Positions 23,666 through 30,989 of a DNA stretch of 56,876 bases are shown one piece after another. A program made the translations under genes and the position numbers. The notes beneath the pieces were generated by a model. It worked only from the letters and a program-made list of their open reading frames with translations. It had not been told where the DNA came from and ran no database searches. The stretch's first letter is position 1; each line of letters begins with the position of its first letter. The stretch is from Gilliamella bombi (GTDB lineage: Bacteria; Pseudomonadota; Gammaproteobacteria; Enterobacterales; Orbaceae): assembly GCF_900103255.1 (NCBI RefSeq), contig NZ_FMWS01000050.1, positions 1 to 56,876 of the forward strand, in the 5' to 3' direction.

Positions 23666-23694
23666 AATATATCAACTATTATTTAATAAATCAA
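23666..23694 (-). promoter_or_regulatory. Promoter of Sib-like antisense RNA
   Basis: Minus strand TTGATT (23694-23689), 17 bp, TATATT (23671-23666). Its -35 overlaps the ribosome-binding region of the next rightward gene. Confidence 0.78.
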
Positions 23695-23703
23695 GGTGGT
23701 TAT

Positions 23704-23895
23704 ATGGCATTAACAAGAGCCGAAATTAACGAACGAAGCAATGAAAAACGAGGCATTAAAAATAAAGCCTTTAAATTAAATATAGACGATATCGCAATGA
23801 TTAAACAAACGGCTTTAGACTTAAATATATCAGAAGCCAAACTTGTAGTAGAAGCAATTAAATTCTACAGAGAAAACAAAAAAGCCTCTAATTGA
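23704..23895 (+). CDS. Small ribbon-helix-helix-like protein
   Basis: 63 residues with AAGGTGG site 7 bases before ATG. KNKAFKLNIDDIAMIKQTALDLNISEAKLVVEAIKFYREN looks like a strand followed by two helices (ribbon-helix-helix). Lies 77 bp downstream of the Ibs-like peptide and may share its transcript. Possibly a regulator of this small unit. Confidence 0.65.
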   Translation: MALTRAEINERSNEKRGIKNKAFKLNIDDIAMIKQTALDLNISEAKLVVEAIKFYRENKKASN

Positions 23896-23901
23896 GGCTT
23901 A
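23879..23901. terminator. Bidirectional terminator
   Basis: AAGCCTC-TAATT-GAGGCTT hairpin flanked by A/T runs, overlapping the end of the rightward gene and before the end of the leftward endonuclease gene. Confidence 0.7.
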
Positions 23902-23908
23902 TATGTAA

Positions 23909-24742
23909 CTATTTACACTGTTGAGTAATGAATTTATTATCATTACCCTGAATTTTTTCTATTAGCTTGTTACGCTCGCATTCCCATTTTTCAGGCGGAA
24001 ACATTTTATCCCACGCTGCCATCAATTTTTCTTCTTGATTAGATAAATTAATTTTGTATTTATCAGACATATAAAGATATGTGCGTGCTATTATACCCCG
24101 AATTTCGTCACGAGGTTGGAATTTTCTTTCTTTGAAATCTACAGCAGTTTTACATTGTCCGTATTGATCAAACATATCTGTAAACAGCGAATAACGATAG
24201 TTAGAACGGTCACCGTTTACCTCACCGATAGCAGGTTGCAAGTTGTGCATGTCACCTTCCATTTTATTAAAAGTAACATCTTTTTTACACGCTTTACGTC
24301 CACCGTCTCGCCAACATTGCAGATGACGACCGAAGTTTTCGGCAGGCATGACATGCTCCCACTCAATGCGAGAAGCTCTATTTAAATTCTTTCTTGGCTT
24401 ATAACCGCATTTACCAAAATCGACAACACCTTTTTTACCTGCCCATGAAATATCACACCCGCAGTAAAATTCTGTTTGTGTTGAATTTGATTTATACAAT
24501 TTAGTTAGCTGAGTTTTTGCATTGTCAAAATTTTGCTTACTAATTGCAACCTGCTCGGCTGTCGGCACTGATTTTGACTTTTTCGGCTTAGGCGTCGGTG
24601 CTACTGAATACGTTCCTATTCGACAAGTTTTAGATGCTGATATGCACGAATTGCCGCAAGGTATGCCTTTTCGACAATTCTTAGCATTTGAAATCGATGG
24701 AAATAATAAAAATAAAACTAAAATTAAAGCTAATTTTTTCAT
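23909..24742 (-). CDS. Secreted endonuclease I (EndA family)
   Basis: 277 residues. Signal peptide 1-20, a short cysteine-rich motif (CRKGIPCGNSCISASKTC), then an EndA domain: CDISWAGKKGVVDFGKCGYKPR is split here by family cysteines, EWEHVMPAENFG holds catalytic His130, and MHNLQPAIGEVNGDRSNYRY holds the metal-binding Asn. It cuts DNA in the periplasm or outside. It is the first gene after the late promoter, so it should be made at lysis. Confidence 0.9.
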   Translation of the reverse strand: MKKLALILVLFLLFPSISNAKNCRKGIPCGNSCISASKTCRIGTYSVAPTPKPKKSKSVPTAEQVAISKQNFDNAKTQLTKLYKSNSTQTEFYCGCDISWAGKKGVVDFGKCGYKPRKNLNRASRIEWEHVMPAENFGRHLQCWRDGGRKACKKDVTFNKMEGDMHNLQPAIGEVNGDRSNYRYSLFTDMFDQYGQCKTAVDFKERKFQPRDEIRGIIARTYLYMSDKYKINLSNQEEKLMAAWDKMFPPEKWECERNKLIEKIQGNDNKFITQQCK

Positions 24743-24802
24743 AATTTAATATCACCTGCGCTTAAAAGTTACGCAGTTTAATATAAAAAATTACAAAATG
24801 AA

Positions 24803-24828
24803 AATAAAAAAGCCCGCATTTGCGAGCT
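24803..24828 (-). terminator. tR'-like terminator just after late promoter
   Basis: GCTCGC-AAAT-GCGGGC stem and six T in the leftward direction, about 20 nt after the expected start of the late transcript. Without Q the transcript should stop here. Confidence 0.8.
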
Positions 24829-24856
24829 TTGTATACAATTATTCCATACTGACAAC

Positions 24857-24885
24857 TTTATACCAGTTTCATGTTAGCATTTCAA
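24857..24885 (-). promoter_or_regulatory. Late promoter pR'
   Basis: Minus strand TTGAAA (24885-24880), 17 bp, TATAAA (24862-24857). It lies 24 bp after the Q gene and before a terminator, the lambda pR'/tR' arrangement for Q-dependent late transcription. Confidence 0.8.
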
Positions 24886-24908
24886 GCATTTTTAAATAAA
24901 ATTTAAAT

Positions 24909-25505
24909 TTATTTATATTTTATGTTATTTAAAATATCTAGGCGCTGTCCTGTTAACATTGTTATTGCGCTTAAATGCCCCACAATGTGATTTTCTCCAC
25001 CTTCTTTCATTGATTTTATTTTTGCTCTATCAACCCACATCTTTTTTGCAATATCAACAACAGATAGCGGTTTTATAATATTTTTTGTTTGTTTGTTAAA
25101 ATCCTTTGCACTTATAATGCTGACCGTTCTATTGAATGCTAATCGCTCAAGTTTTCTTCCGAATCCAGTTGCTGCTACGTAATCTTCAATCGTTTGTTTC
25201 TCGCCAAAATAAAATAATTTCAAAACATTATATTGCTCTGCCGCCTGCCTGTTAGTTTTTGATAACGCAATTAACGCAGAATCTATTAGCATGGCATCAT
25301 CATCATTACACAATTCTTTGTATTTTTTCTGTTGATTCTCAAACAAAGATGGTGATTTTTGTTCTGAATAATAATTTTTCCTTGACCAATTACCCCACAA
25401 TCTCAACACGTCAGTAATATCGTAATCAGCCTGAAAGCGAACTCGTGTAACTGATTTTACAATTTCCTTTGGCTCATCATCAACGTATATATATTCTGCT
25501 AGCAT
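24909..25505 (-). CDS. Q: Antitermination protein Q (phage 82 / DUF1133 type)
   Basis: 198 residues. DVLRLWGNWSRKNYY and CNDDDAMLIDSALIALSK match the Q82-like antiterminators, followed by a helix-turn-helix-like stretch. Last gene of the leftward early operon and directly before the late promoter-terminator pair. Expected to bind at the late promoter and make polymerase ignore late terminators. Confidence 0.82.
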   Translation of the reverse strand: MLAEYIYVDDEPKEIVKSVTRVRFQADYDITDVLRLWGNWSRKNYYSEQKSPSLFENQQKKYKELCNDDDAMLIDSALIALSKTNRQAAEQYNVLKLFYFGEKQTIEDYVAATGFGRKLERLAFNRTVSIISAKDFNKQTKNIIKPLSVVDIAKKMWVDRAKIKSMKEGGENHIVGHLSAITMLTGQRLDILNNIKYK

Positions 25506-25514
25506 TTGTTATCC

Positions 25515-25859
25515 TTAAAATTCTTCAATTTCCCAACCGCCACCTAGTTTTTTCGCTTTCTTTTTTATCGCTAAAAACTTAAACGGATACATGTCGGCAG
25601 CCACTTTTATTTTTACCCTTGCATCATCCATCCAAAACCCTTTAACTTCGTGCAATTCAATTAATCCATCTTTATTCATTACAACAAAATCAGGTGTGTA
25701 TGTTGTGTTATTTGCTAATTTGAATTTTAGACCCTCGAATTTAAACCATGTTATTTCGTTAGCTTGTTCAAGCGTTTTTAGATACTGATAGTATTCAGTT
25801 TCAGTTTTATTCATCTGCCCAGATTTCAATCTACCGAGTGCAAACGTTGCTGGTCTCAT
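25515..25859 (-). CDS. DUF1064 nuclease-like protein
   Basis: 114 residues. YTPDFVVMNKDGLIELHEVKG holds the D...ExK signature of PD-(D/E)XK nucleases, as in DUF1064 proteins of phage replication/recombination regions (proposed Holliday-junction-type nucleases). Overlaps the YbcO gene by 4 bases. Confidence 0.85.
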   Translation of the reverse strand: MRPATFALGRLKSGQMNKTETEYYQYLKTLEQANEITWFKFEGLKFKLANNTTYTPDFVVMNKDGLIELHEVKGFWMDDARVKIKVAADMYPFKFLAIKKKAKKLGGGWEIEEF

Positions 25860-26143
25860 AATTTAATCTTCCCTTCTTTAACCAAGATATCTTGTGTTCT
25901 AATTACACCCTCAGCGTGCGCCAATCTAACGAATTCATGCTCGTGATTTCTTGTCCTGCGGTCGATTTCATCATGACAAGCTGAACAAGCCCATGCGCCT
26001 TGCAAATCATTCGGTTTCATACCTACGCCACACGTTCCTGCTAATCGATAATGCGCCAGTACCGTAGTTTCTGGATTATGATTACAGCACGGCAATCGAA
26101 CCGTGCACTCTCTCCCTCTTGCTTCTTTAGTTAGCCTGCTCAT
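25856..26143 (-). CDS. YbcO-like nuclease (DUF1364)
   Basis: 95 residues: ARGRECTVRLPCCNHNPETT, GVGMKPNDLQGAWACSACHDE and HEFVRLAHAEGVIRTQ are the YbcO/DUF1364 pattern, a small zinc/HNH-like fold in the nin region of lambdoid phages. Confidence 0.9.
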   Translation of the reverse strand: MSRLTKEARGRECTVRLPCCNHNPETTVLAHYRLAGTCGVGMKPNDLQGAWACSACHDEIDRRTRNHEHEFVRLAHAEGVIRTQDILVKEGKIKL

Positions 26144-26285
26144 CGTTAACCCTGTTTAAATTATGCTGATTAATGTATTCTCTGCGTTGTTCTCTAACTA
26201 TTGCTATTGCTCGCTCTAATTCTTGCTCTTTATCATCGTATAGTTTCAGTTGTTCTTTGTGTTTTTTGTGTTCGTTGTTCATCAT
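26127..26285 (-). CDS. Small coiled-coil protein
   Basis: 52 residues. ATG 26285 overlaps the NinB stop (ATGA) and its end overlaps the YbcO start by 17 bases. One long charged helix (HKEQLKLYDDKEQELERAIA). The overlaps on both sides support translation. Function unknown. Confidence 0.65.
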   Translation of the reverse strand: MMNNEHKKHKEQLKLYDDKEQELERAIAIVREQRREYINQHNLNRVNDEQAN

Positions 26286-26725
26286 GCCACCTTTGATAAT
26301 TGATCTTTGTACTGTTCTGCTAGTTTGATTGCTTCCTGTGCATCTGCGCTAAATATAACGCCATTTTCAGCCCCGAACTGTTCAGCGCAAGTCACCACAT
26401 CAGCAAATGCTTTTTTATTCATTCTTCGCGTTGATAACCCCATAAACACCAGTCCGCCTTGAATTCCCTTTACACATTTCTGCCCGTGCAAATTAGCCGT
26501 GATTAAATGCTTCCATTCCTCTGCTGTGAGCTTTTCTCCATTCCATTCAACTTGTTTTGCGATATCATTTAAAACAGCCCACATCATGCGATTTTGTGCT
26601 AACGTGCGATTGTCTTCATCAATTACAATCCGCAATGGACGCTCGCTATTGACTGGTAATTGACTTATTACGTTAATCGCTGTCGCGCGTGCTAGTTCGT
26701 GTGTTAATCGTATTTCTTTAGCCAT
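26282..26725 (-). CDS. ninB: NinB / Orf recombination mediator
   Basis: 147 residues from ATG 26725 (GGAG 8 bases upstream; a GTG three codons earlier is possible). RPLRIVIDEDNRTLAQNRMMW, then DIAKQVEWNGEKLTAEEWK and LSTRRMNKKAFADV match lambda NinB (Orf), which helps load annealing proteins on SSB-coated DNA. This fits the phage's ERF/exonuclease pair. Confidence 0.9.
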   Translation of the reverse strand: MAKEIRLTHELARATAINVISQLPVNSERPLRIVIDEDNRTLAQNRMMWAVLNDIAKQVEWNGEKLTAEEWKHLITANLHGQKCVKGIQGGLVFMGLSTRRMNKKAFADVVTCAEQFGAENGVIFSADAQEAIKLAEQYKDQLSKVA

Positions 26726-26730
26726 GTTTA

Positions 26731-27075
26731 TCACTCCGAATGCTCAACTATTAGCGTCGATTTGTTCTTCATCTTTTCGTGATAGCGTTTATATTGCTTT
26801 CTAACGTTGAACCAAAATATCAATGCCCAAACTGGAAAAAGAATAGGCGTTGTTAATATTAGAAATGTATATATAACAAGGCTTAGCAAGTGTATTGGAA
26901 ATAAAATTGCTTCTTGATTAAGAATCCAAAAAAACTCACCTTTAATATCGTTTAGCTGTTTAATTCCGAACGATGACGCTTTTAATGATAAACAGCTCAT
27001 AAAATCAGGATAGTATCCCTTTCGCATAGCTTTGAACGGGTCTTTAATAAAATCGTTCAGTGTTGGTTTTGTCAT
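26731..27075 (-). CDS. Hypothetical membrane protein of early operon
   Basis: 114 residues. One long or two close hydrophobic segments near residues 57-88 (PIHLLSLVIYTFLILTTPIL). The C-terminal tail is basic. Start overlaps the previous mini-gene (ATGA). Unknown. Confidence 0.6.
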   Translation of the reverse strand: MTKPTLNDFIKDPFKAMRKGYYPDFMSCLSLKASSFGIKQLNDIKGEFFWILNQEAILFPIHLLSLVIYTFLILTTPILFPVWALIFWFNVRKQYKRYHEKMKNKSTLIVEHSE

Positions 27076-27146
27076 TTAGTTGCCCTCCAAATCACGAATC
27101 CCCAAAAAACAAACTCAACTATCAATACAATCGCTGCATCACTCAT
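27072..27146 (-). CDS. 24-residue transmembrane peptide
   Basis: ATG 27146 overlaps the DUF3310 gene end by 8 bases and the stop overlaps the next ATG (ATGA). MSDAAIVLIVEFVFWGFVIW is a single membrane span with a basic end. Coupled overlaps suggest it is translated; it may simply relay ribosomes. Confidence 0.5.
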   Translation of the reverse strand: MSDAAIVLIVEFVFWGFVIWRATK

Positions 27147-27387
27147 CGTCTACTCCCCAGTCAACGCACAGATGTTTTTTATTTTCAAAAATCTTCTCGT
27201 ACTCATTCGCTTTCGCAATATCTTGCTCCAAAGCGTCTTTTTTACCTGCTCTAATTCGATATTTCAGAATGTTACCGAGGCAAAACCCTCTAAACTGCTC
27301 TACAGTCATGCTACGCGCTATGATGTTGATAGATTCGATACCATCGATTATTTGGTAATGTTTAGGATTTTTTACGTTGTCGTTCAT
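27139..27387 (-). CDS. DUF3310 protein
   Basis: 82 residues: NPKHYQIIDGIESINIIARS, FCLGNILKYRIRAGKK and DIAKANEYEK are the DUF3310 signature, a small protein common in phage early regions, role unknown. Confidence 0.88.
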   Translation of the reverse strand: MNDNVKNPKHYQIIDGIESINIIARSMTVEQFRGFCLGNILKYRIRAGKKDALEQDIAKANEYEKIFENKKHLCVDWGVDDE

Positions 27388-27389
27388 AA

Positions 27390-27713
27390 TTAACCTCTAC
27401 ACACTAATTTTTTTATAGTTTTTTCTGCGTATATTGCTACGTTATTCGTCACCGCTAGTTGAATAAAATTAGTTCGCTCACCAGCATCAAGATTCACCGC
27501 ATTAAAAAAAGCATCAATTAATTCTGCGCTAATTGGTTTTTGTCGTTTTTCAATCATTGATATCATTGTGTTGCTCACACCCATTTTTTCCGCCAGTTGA
27601 GCCTGAGTAAACCCTAAATCTATTCTAGTTTTAGCAATAAATTTACCGAGTTCTCCGGTTCGTTCCACGGGTGGTACAATAACTACACCACCAATTATTA
27701 ATAAATCACTCAT
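27390..27713 (-). CDS. XRE-family helix-turn-helix regulator
   Basis: 107 residues. Helix-turn-helix at ~23-75: KTRIDLGFTQAQLAEKMGVS, NTMISMIEKRQKPIS. In the early operon after the replication genes; may tune early transcription. Confidence 0.82.
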   Translation of the reverse strand: MSDLLIIGGVVIVPPVERTGELGKFIAKTRIDLGFTQAQLAEKMGVSNTMISMIEKRQKPISAELIDAFFNAVNLDAGERTNFIQLAVTNNVAIYAEKTIKKLVCRG

Positions 27714-27910
27714 TACTCACCCCGATCCCCGTCTAATTCAGCCCGTGCCTGCCAACTTGACCAACGCATGTTTATTGGTCCGCTCACATAACGATTTTCA
27801 TCAATTAAATAATCGTGACCAAAAACAAAACTATAACCATAAAAGCTCGAAAGCCATTTTTCAAAAAGCGCGCGCTCTTTTTCTAACTCTTGCTGTGTTA
27901 ATTTAGTCAT
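27713..27910 (-). CDS. Small hypothetical phage protein
   Basis: 65 residues. An N-terminal helix (LTQQELEKERALFEKWL) followed by a tryptophan-containing strand region (MRWSSWQARAEL), a pattern seen in many small phage early proteins. Overlaps neighbours by 1 and 8 bases. Confidence 0.6.
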   Translation of the reverse strand: MTKLTQQELEKERALFEKWLSSFYGYSFVFGHDYLIDENRYVSGPINMRWSSWQARAELDGDRGE

Positions 27911-28157
27911 TGGTTGAGTCCTTTACTTTCCTGGCAACTAAAATTTCATAATCACCATGAATAATCACCACAGCTTTAAAGTCCTTATTAGCTTTCTCTA
28001 CTGCTTTAGCCAAACTTCCAGCTAATCGATACTGCTTAAATTTTTTGTCAAATAAATCAAGAATTGATGAACTTGCACCTGATCCAACTAATCCGCACAG
28101 TAAAGTAAAATTTAAAGTTAAAGCTATAAAAATCATTACAGCAAAAAAATAATCCAT
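27903..28157 (-). CDS. Small membrane protein
   Basis: 84 residues from ATG 28157 (AGGTGG site). Hydrophobic span ~2-24, then a soluble tail ending in an IHGDYEILVARKVKD strand pair. Unknown. Confidence 0.6.
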   Translation of the reverse strand: MDYFFAVMIFIALTLNFTLLCGLVGSGASSSILDLFDKKFKQYRLAGSLAKAVEKANKDFKAVVIIHGDYEILVARKVKDSTND

Positions 28158-28159
28158 AT

Positions 28160-28312
28160 TTATGCCACCTTTACACAAGAATAATTATCAACTGTCGCGC
28201 CTTTGTATATCTTCTTGATGTCTGATTCAGTTATCTTGTTAACACGAAACATGGTAATGTTTACTTGCTCCTGAAGCCCTACTTGTACTGTTGCTGTTAT
28301 TTTGTAAGCCAT
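28160..28312 (-). CDS. Small hypothetical protein
   Basis: 50 residues (MAYKITATVQVGLQEQ...VKVA). It overlaps the upstream gene by 16 bases and is spaced 2 bp from the next start, as expected in this packed operon. Unknown. Confidence 0.6.
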   Translation of the reverse strand: MAYKITATVQVGLQEQVNITMFRVNKITESDIKKIYKGATVDNYSCVKVA

Positions 28313-28497
28313 TTCTGTATCAACTCCCTCAATTTAATTTTGTCTTCTTCTGAATATTTTGTAGCTCGTTCTGCCATTTCATGCTTAATCTTTGCCGTAT
28401 TTGCTCCACGCTCTCGTATCGCTCTCACATAGTCGTACGCTATTTTGTCGAGCATGTGATTAAGACCGAATGGGCAATGGTTAACCCTCCGCAACAC
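28297..28497 (-). CDS. Small hypothetical protein
   Basis: 66 residues if started at the GTG at 28497; an ATG at 28455 would give 52. Highly charged helical protein (IRERGANTAKIKHEMAERAT). Overlaps the replication gene by 17 bases. Start uncertain. Confidence 0.5.
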   Translation of the reverse strand: MLRRVNHCPFGLNHMLDKIAYDYVRAIRERGANTAKIKHEMAERATKYSEEDKIKLRELIQKWLTK

Positions 28498-29137
28498 AAG
28501 CTCTACCCTTTTTTAACATCTGTTTAATGCTAGCAATATGCATCATGCTGGTATTTGATGCTCCCTGCTCGGTTTTACATTCCAGCATTGCAAATGTATT
28601 CTCTGGTTTTGGTAGATAATGATTAGCTCGCTCTTGTGTTAATAGCCCAGTAAAAACAGCGTGGTTTATAGCATCAGCTCGCTTTGCTTTATCGCTACCA
28701 GGCGAAACAAACACTTCAACGGTACGCCCGTACATCATCGATTCATCAACCATTCGCTCATATGCATCAATAAACGTTCGTCTTGCTCCAATTTTGTCGC
28801 CATTTCGGTAGACAATTTCAGCTTGTGCCCACGCTTTTGCTATTTCATTAGTCCAAACAACCGTATTGGTTTCATCGCTAGCAAGTATTGCAATCGACCA
28901 CGCTTCATCTGGTGATAAATGATTACTTGAACCACCCATTAGCTTGATTAAATCCGCAGGCTTAGGCATAAATTGACTTTTAAGCACCCAAGCATGTGCA
29001 GCGGCTTTTAACGATTGAATCGGATATTGCCCAAGTGTTGACCAGTAAATATTAACCTTGACTGTGCTTGCTTGCTGTCCGTAAACCTCAAGTAATCCAC
29101 CAATAACCGCTAAAAATTCATCTGTAATCTTTGCCAT
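28481..29137 (-). CDS. Replication protein P-like (helicase loader candidate)
   Basis: 218 residues directly after the O-like gene. QYPIQSLKAAAHAWVLKSQ and FMPKPADLIKLM resemble phage replication proteins that act with the host helicase; a SPDEAWSIAILASDE stretch follows. By position it takes the lambda P role. No ATPase motif is seen. Confidence 0.65.
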   Translation of the reverse strand: MAKITDEFLAVIGGLLEVYGQQASTVKVNIYWSTLGQYPIQSLKAAAHAWVLKSQFMPKPADLIKLMGGSSNHLSPDEAWSIAILASDETNTVVWTNEIAKAWAQAEIVYRNGDKIGARRTFIDAYERMVDESMMYGRTVEVFVSPGSDKAKRADAINHAVFTGLLTQERANHYLPKPENTFAMLECKTEQGASNTSMMHIASIKQMLKKGRACVAEG

Positions 29138-29139
29138 GG

Positions 29140-29895
29140 TTAAGCCCTCATACTCTCTAAAACTGCCCTGTTACGCTCGGCAAGGGTCATGAATTTTTCA
29201 GGTGGTTTATTTGATTTTTTATAACCGTTAGCATTGCGTAACCAGTTGTTAAAAGCCGCATTCCAATCAATATATTTTTTGCCATTCGCCAAGCAGTAAT
29301 CCCTGAATTTAACAAACTCATTATCCAAATTGATGTTTTCATTCATCGCTATATCTCGATGATGATCGTTCGGTTTAAATTCATCAGGAAACTGACAAGG
29401 TCGCTTTGGCTGTTGCGATTTATTCGCAATAATATTTGTAGTATTCTCTGTAGTAGTCTTTGTAGTATTCTCTTGATATAACGAACTTGATTTTGTAGTC
29501 GTCTCGACATCTACATTGTAGAGATCGGGGTAACTACTTTTCATTTGTCGTGATGATTGAGTTATAGAGTTGGCGAAATCGCTTAAAACTTGATTAACTT
29601 TTTCATTATCAATCTTGTAAAAAGTCTTATGCTCTAACCTCTTTTCTGTAACAATTAACACGCCTTTTTCTTTTAGTTTTTTGATAGCCGTTCTTTGTTC
29701 GTTATGAGATAAACCAGTTTCATCTTCAAGCTCATCACGTGTTTTATACACACCTAAATCAGACGTAGCCTTGTCTTGCCAATAAAATAATTGTGAGAAT
29801 AAAACAGCAGGACTCACACCACCCAGTGGCTTAGCTAGCTTAGGATAATAGGCATTCGGACGCCCTATTAGTTTTAATATTTCAACTGCGTTCAT
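29140..29895 (-). CDS. Replication initiator, lambda O-like
   Basis: 251 residues. A winged-helix N-terminal domain covers ~25-95 (LFSQLFYWQDKATSDLGVYK, LSHNEQRTAIKKLKEKGVL). A threonine/asparagine-rich linker (~115-160) follows, then a C-terminal domain with FRDYCLANGKKYIDWNAAFNNW typical of O/DnaT-like proteins. The linker DNA contains tandem 12-bp repeats, a candidate origin. Overlaps the Cro-like gene by 14 bases. Confidence 0.82.
   Translation of the reverse strand: MNAVEILKLIGRPNAYYPKLAKPLGGVSPAVLFSQLFYWQDKATSDLGVYKTRDELEDETGLSHNEQRTAIKKLKEKGVLIVTEKRLEHKTFYKIDNEKVNQVLSDFANSITQSSRQMKSSYPDLYNVDVETTTKSSSLYQENTTKTTTENTTNIIANKSQQPKRPCQFPDEFKPNDHHRDIAMNENINLDNEFVKFRDYCLANGKKYIDWNAAFNNWLRNANGYKKSNKPPEKFMTLAERNRAVLESMRA
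29437..29505. repeat. Iteron-like 12-bp repeats, candidate replication origin
   Basis: Three head-to-tail 12-mers occupy 29437-29472 (TGTAGTATTCTC, TGTAGTAGTCTT, TGTAGTATTCTC), and a fourth copy TGTAGTCGTCTC lies at 29494-29505. They sit inside the O-like gene in its low-complexity linker, as the lambda origin does. Confidence 0.6.
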
Positions 29896-30121
29896 TGCTT
29901 ACCCTCTTTCTTGGGAAAAGTTCTGGTAAATCAGGTCTAATATCGCAAGCTGCAACTTCCCCATTGGTTGCTTTTACTATTAAATGAACATGTTCAGGAC
30001 TAACATCAGACAATCCGTGCAGCCACTTCCATACTGATGTCTGAGTTTTCCCACACGCATCAGCTAATTTTTTCTGGCTTCCCGTAATTAAAATAGCTTT
30101 CTCAATTGCTTTATTTTTCAT
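29882..30121 (-). CDS. Cro / YdaS-like regulator
   Basis: 79 residues. Helix-turn-helix SQKKLADACGKTQTSVWKWL and the later VSPEHVHLIVKATNGEV match the YdaS/Cro-like family. First gene of the leftward early operon, divergent from the repressor, so it takes the Cro place. Confidence 0.85.
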   Translation of the reverse strand: MKNKAIEKAILITGSQKKLADACGKTQTSVWKWLHGLSDVSPEHVHLIVKATNGEVAACDIRPDLPELFPRKRVSNERS

Positions 30122-30136
30122 ACAAACTCTCTTTTA

Positions 30137-30218
30137 ACAACTTATGTTGTGAATATTATCTTTTGTTTTTGCTTGTGTCAACAACTTAAGATGTTTTACT
30201 TTATACAACTTTGGTTGT
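30137..30218. promoter_or_regulatory. Right operator region (OR) and pR promoter
   Basis: Three operators: 30137-30150 (ACAACTTATGTTGT), 30181-30194 (ACAACTTAAGATGT, one mismatch) and 30205-30218 (ACAACTTTGGTTGT). The leftward promoter TTGACA (30181-30176), 17 bp, TAATAT (30158-30153) lies between them. The rightward repressor promoter probably lies near 30195-30225. Confidence 0.85.
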
Positions 30219-30249
30219 ATTTTATTTAAATGAAAAAGGAGCTTAAAAA

Positions 30250-30948
30250 ATGACATTAGCAGATCGACTAACCTCAATAATGAAAGAAAAGAAGATTTCT
30301 CAAGCGAAATTGGGAGAGGCTATTGGTATGTCTCAAACCACAATATGGAAATTAATGACAGGCAAAACAAAATCAAATAGAAATCTATTGAAGATCGCTG
30401 ATTATTTAGGTGTTTCGGTTGAATGGTTAGCTAAAGGAGAAGGTCCTCAGCTTAAACAGCAACGAGACGGAACGCCGATGGATGAATTATCAACAAGAGA
30501 CGTAGACGAATGGGATGATAAAACCCCATTAAATGATGATGAAGTTGAAGTTCCATATTTCAAATCAATTGAACTTGCAGCAGGACATGGTTGTTCAAGC
30601 ACGGAAGATCACAACGGATATAAGCTCAGATTTAGCAAATCTTTTTTTAGAAGAAAAAACGCACAAAAAGAATTTGTCATTTGTTTTCCAGCTAAAGGAA
30701 ACAGCATGGAGCCAGTTATTCCAAATGGTGCAACGGTCGCTGTAAACACACTACAAAAAGATATTCGTGATGGCGATGTTTATGCAATATGCCAAGACGG
30801 ATTGTGTCGGCTAAAAAGATTGTATTTATTACCAGCAGGAAAAATAAGAATTGTTTCTTACAACTCTGAAGAATTTCCTGATGAAATTGATGATTCAAAA
30901 AATATAGAAATAATCGGGCGAGTATTTCATTGTTCATTTGAAATGTAA
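30250..30948 (+). CDS. cI: Prophage repressor, CI-like
   Basis: 232 residues. Helix-turn-helix at ~14-60 (ISQAKLGEAIGMSQTTIWKL), cleavage dipeptide Ala111-Gly112 (LAAGHG), catalytic Ser152 (GNSMEP) and Lys189. This is a RecA-responsive LexA/CI-type repressor. A strong AAGGAG site precedes the ATG. It should bind the ACAAC-N4-GTTGT operators on both sides and hold lysogeny. Confidence 0.93.
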   Translation: MTLADRLTSIMKEKKISQAKLGEAIGMSQTTIWKLMTGKTKSNRNLLKIADYLGVSVEWLAKGEGPQLKQQRDGTPMDELSTRDVDEWDDKTPLNDDEVEVPYFKSIELAAGHGCSSTEDHNGYKLRFSKSFFRRKNAQKEFVICFPAKGNSMEPVIPNGATVAVNTLQKDIRDGDVYAICQDGLCRLKRLYLLPAGKIRIVSYNSEEFPDEIDDSKNIEIIGRVFHCSFEM

Positions 30949-30989
30949 TCAATGCTATAAAAAATGGTTAATACCAAAAAAAGGTTTTA

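Noticed and set aside
29437-29505. Short CRISPR-like array
   Set aside because: Units are contiguous 12-mers within a coding gene, without spacers or cas genes.
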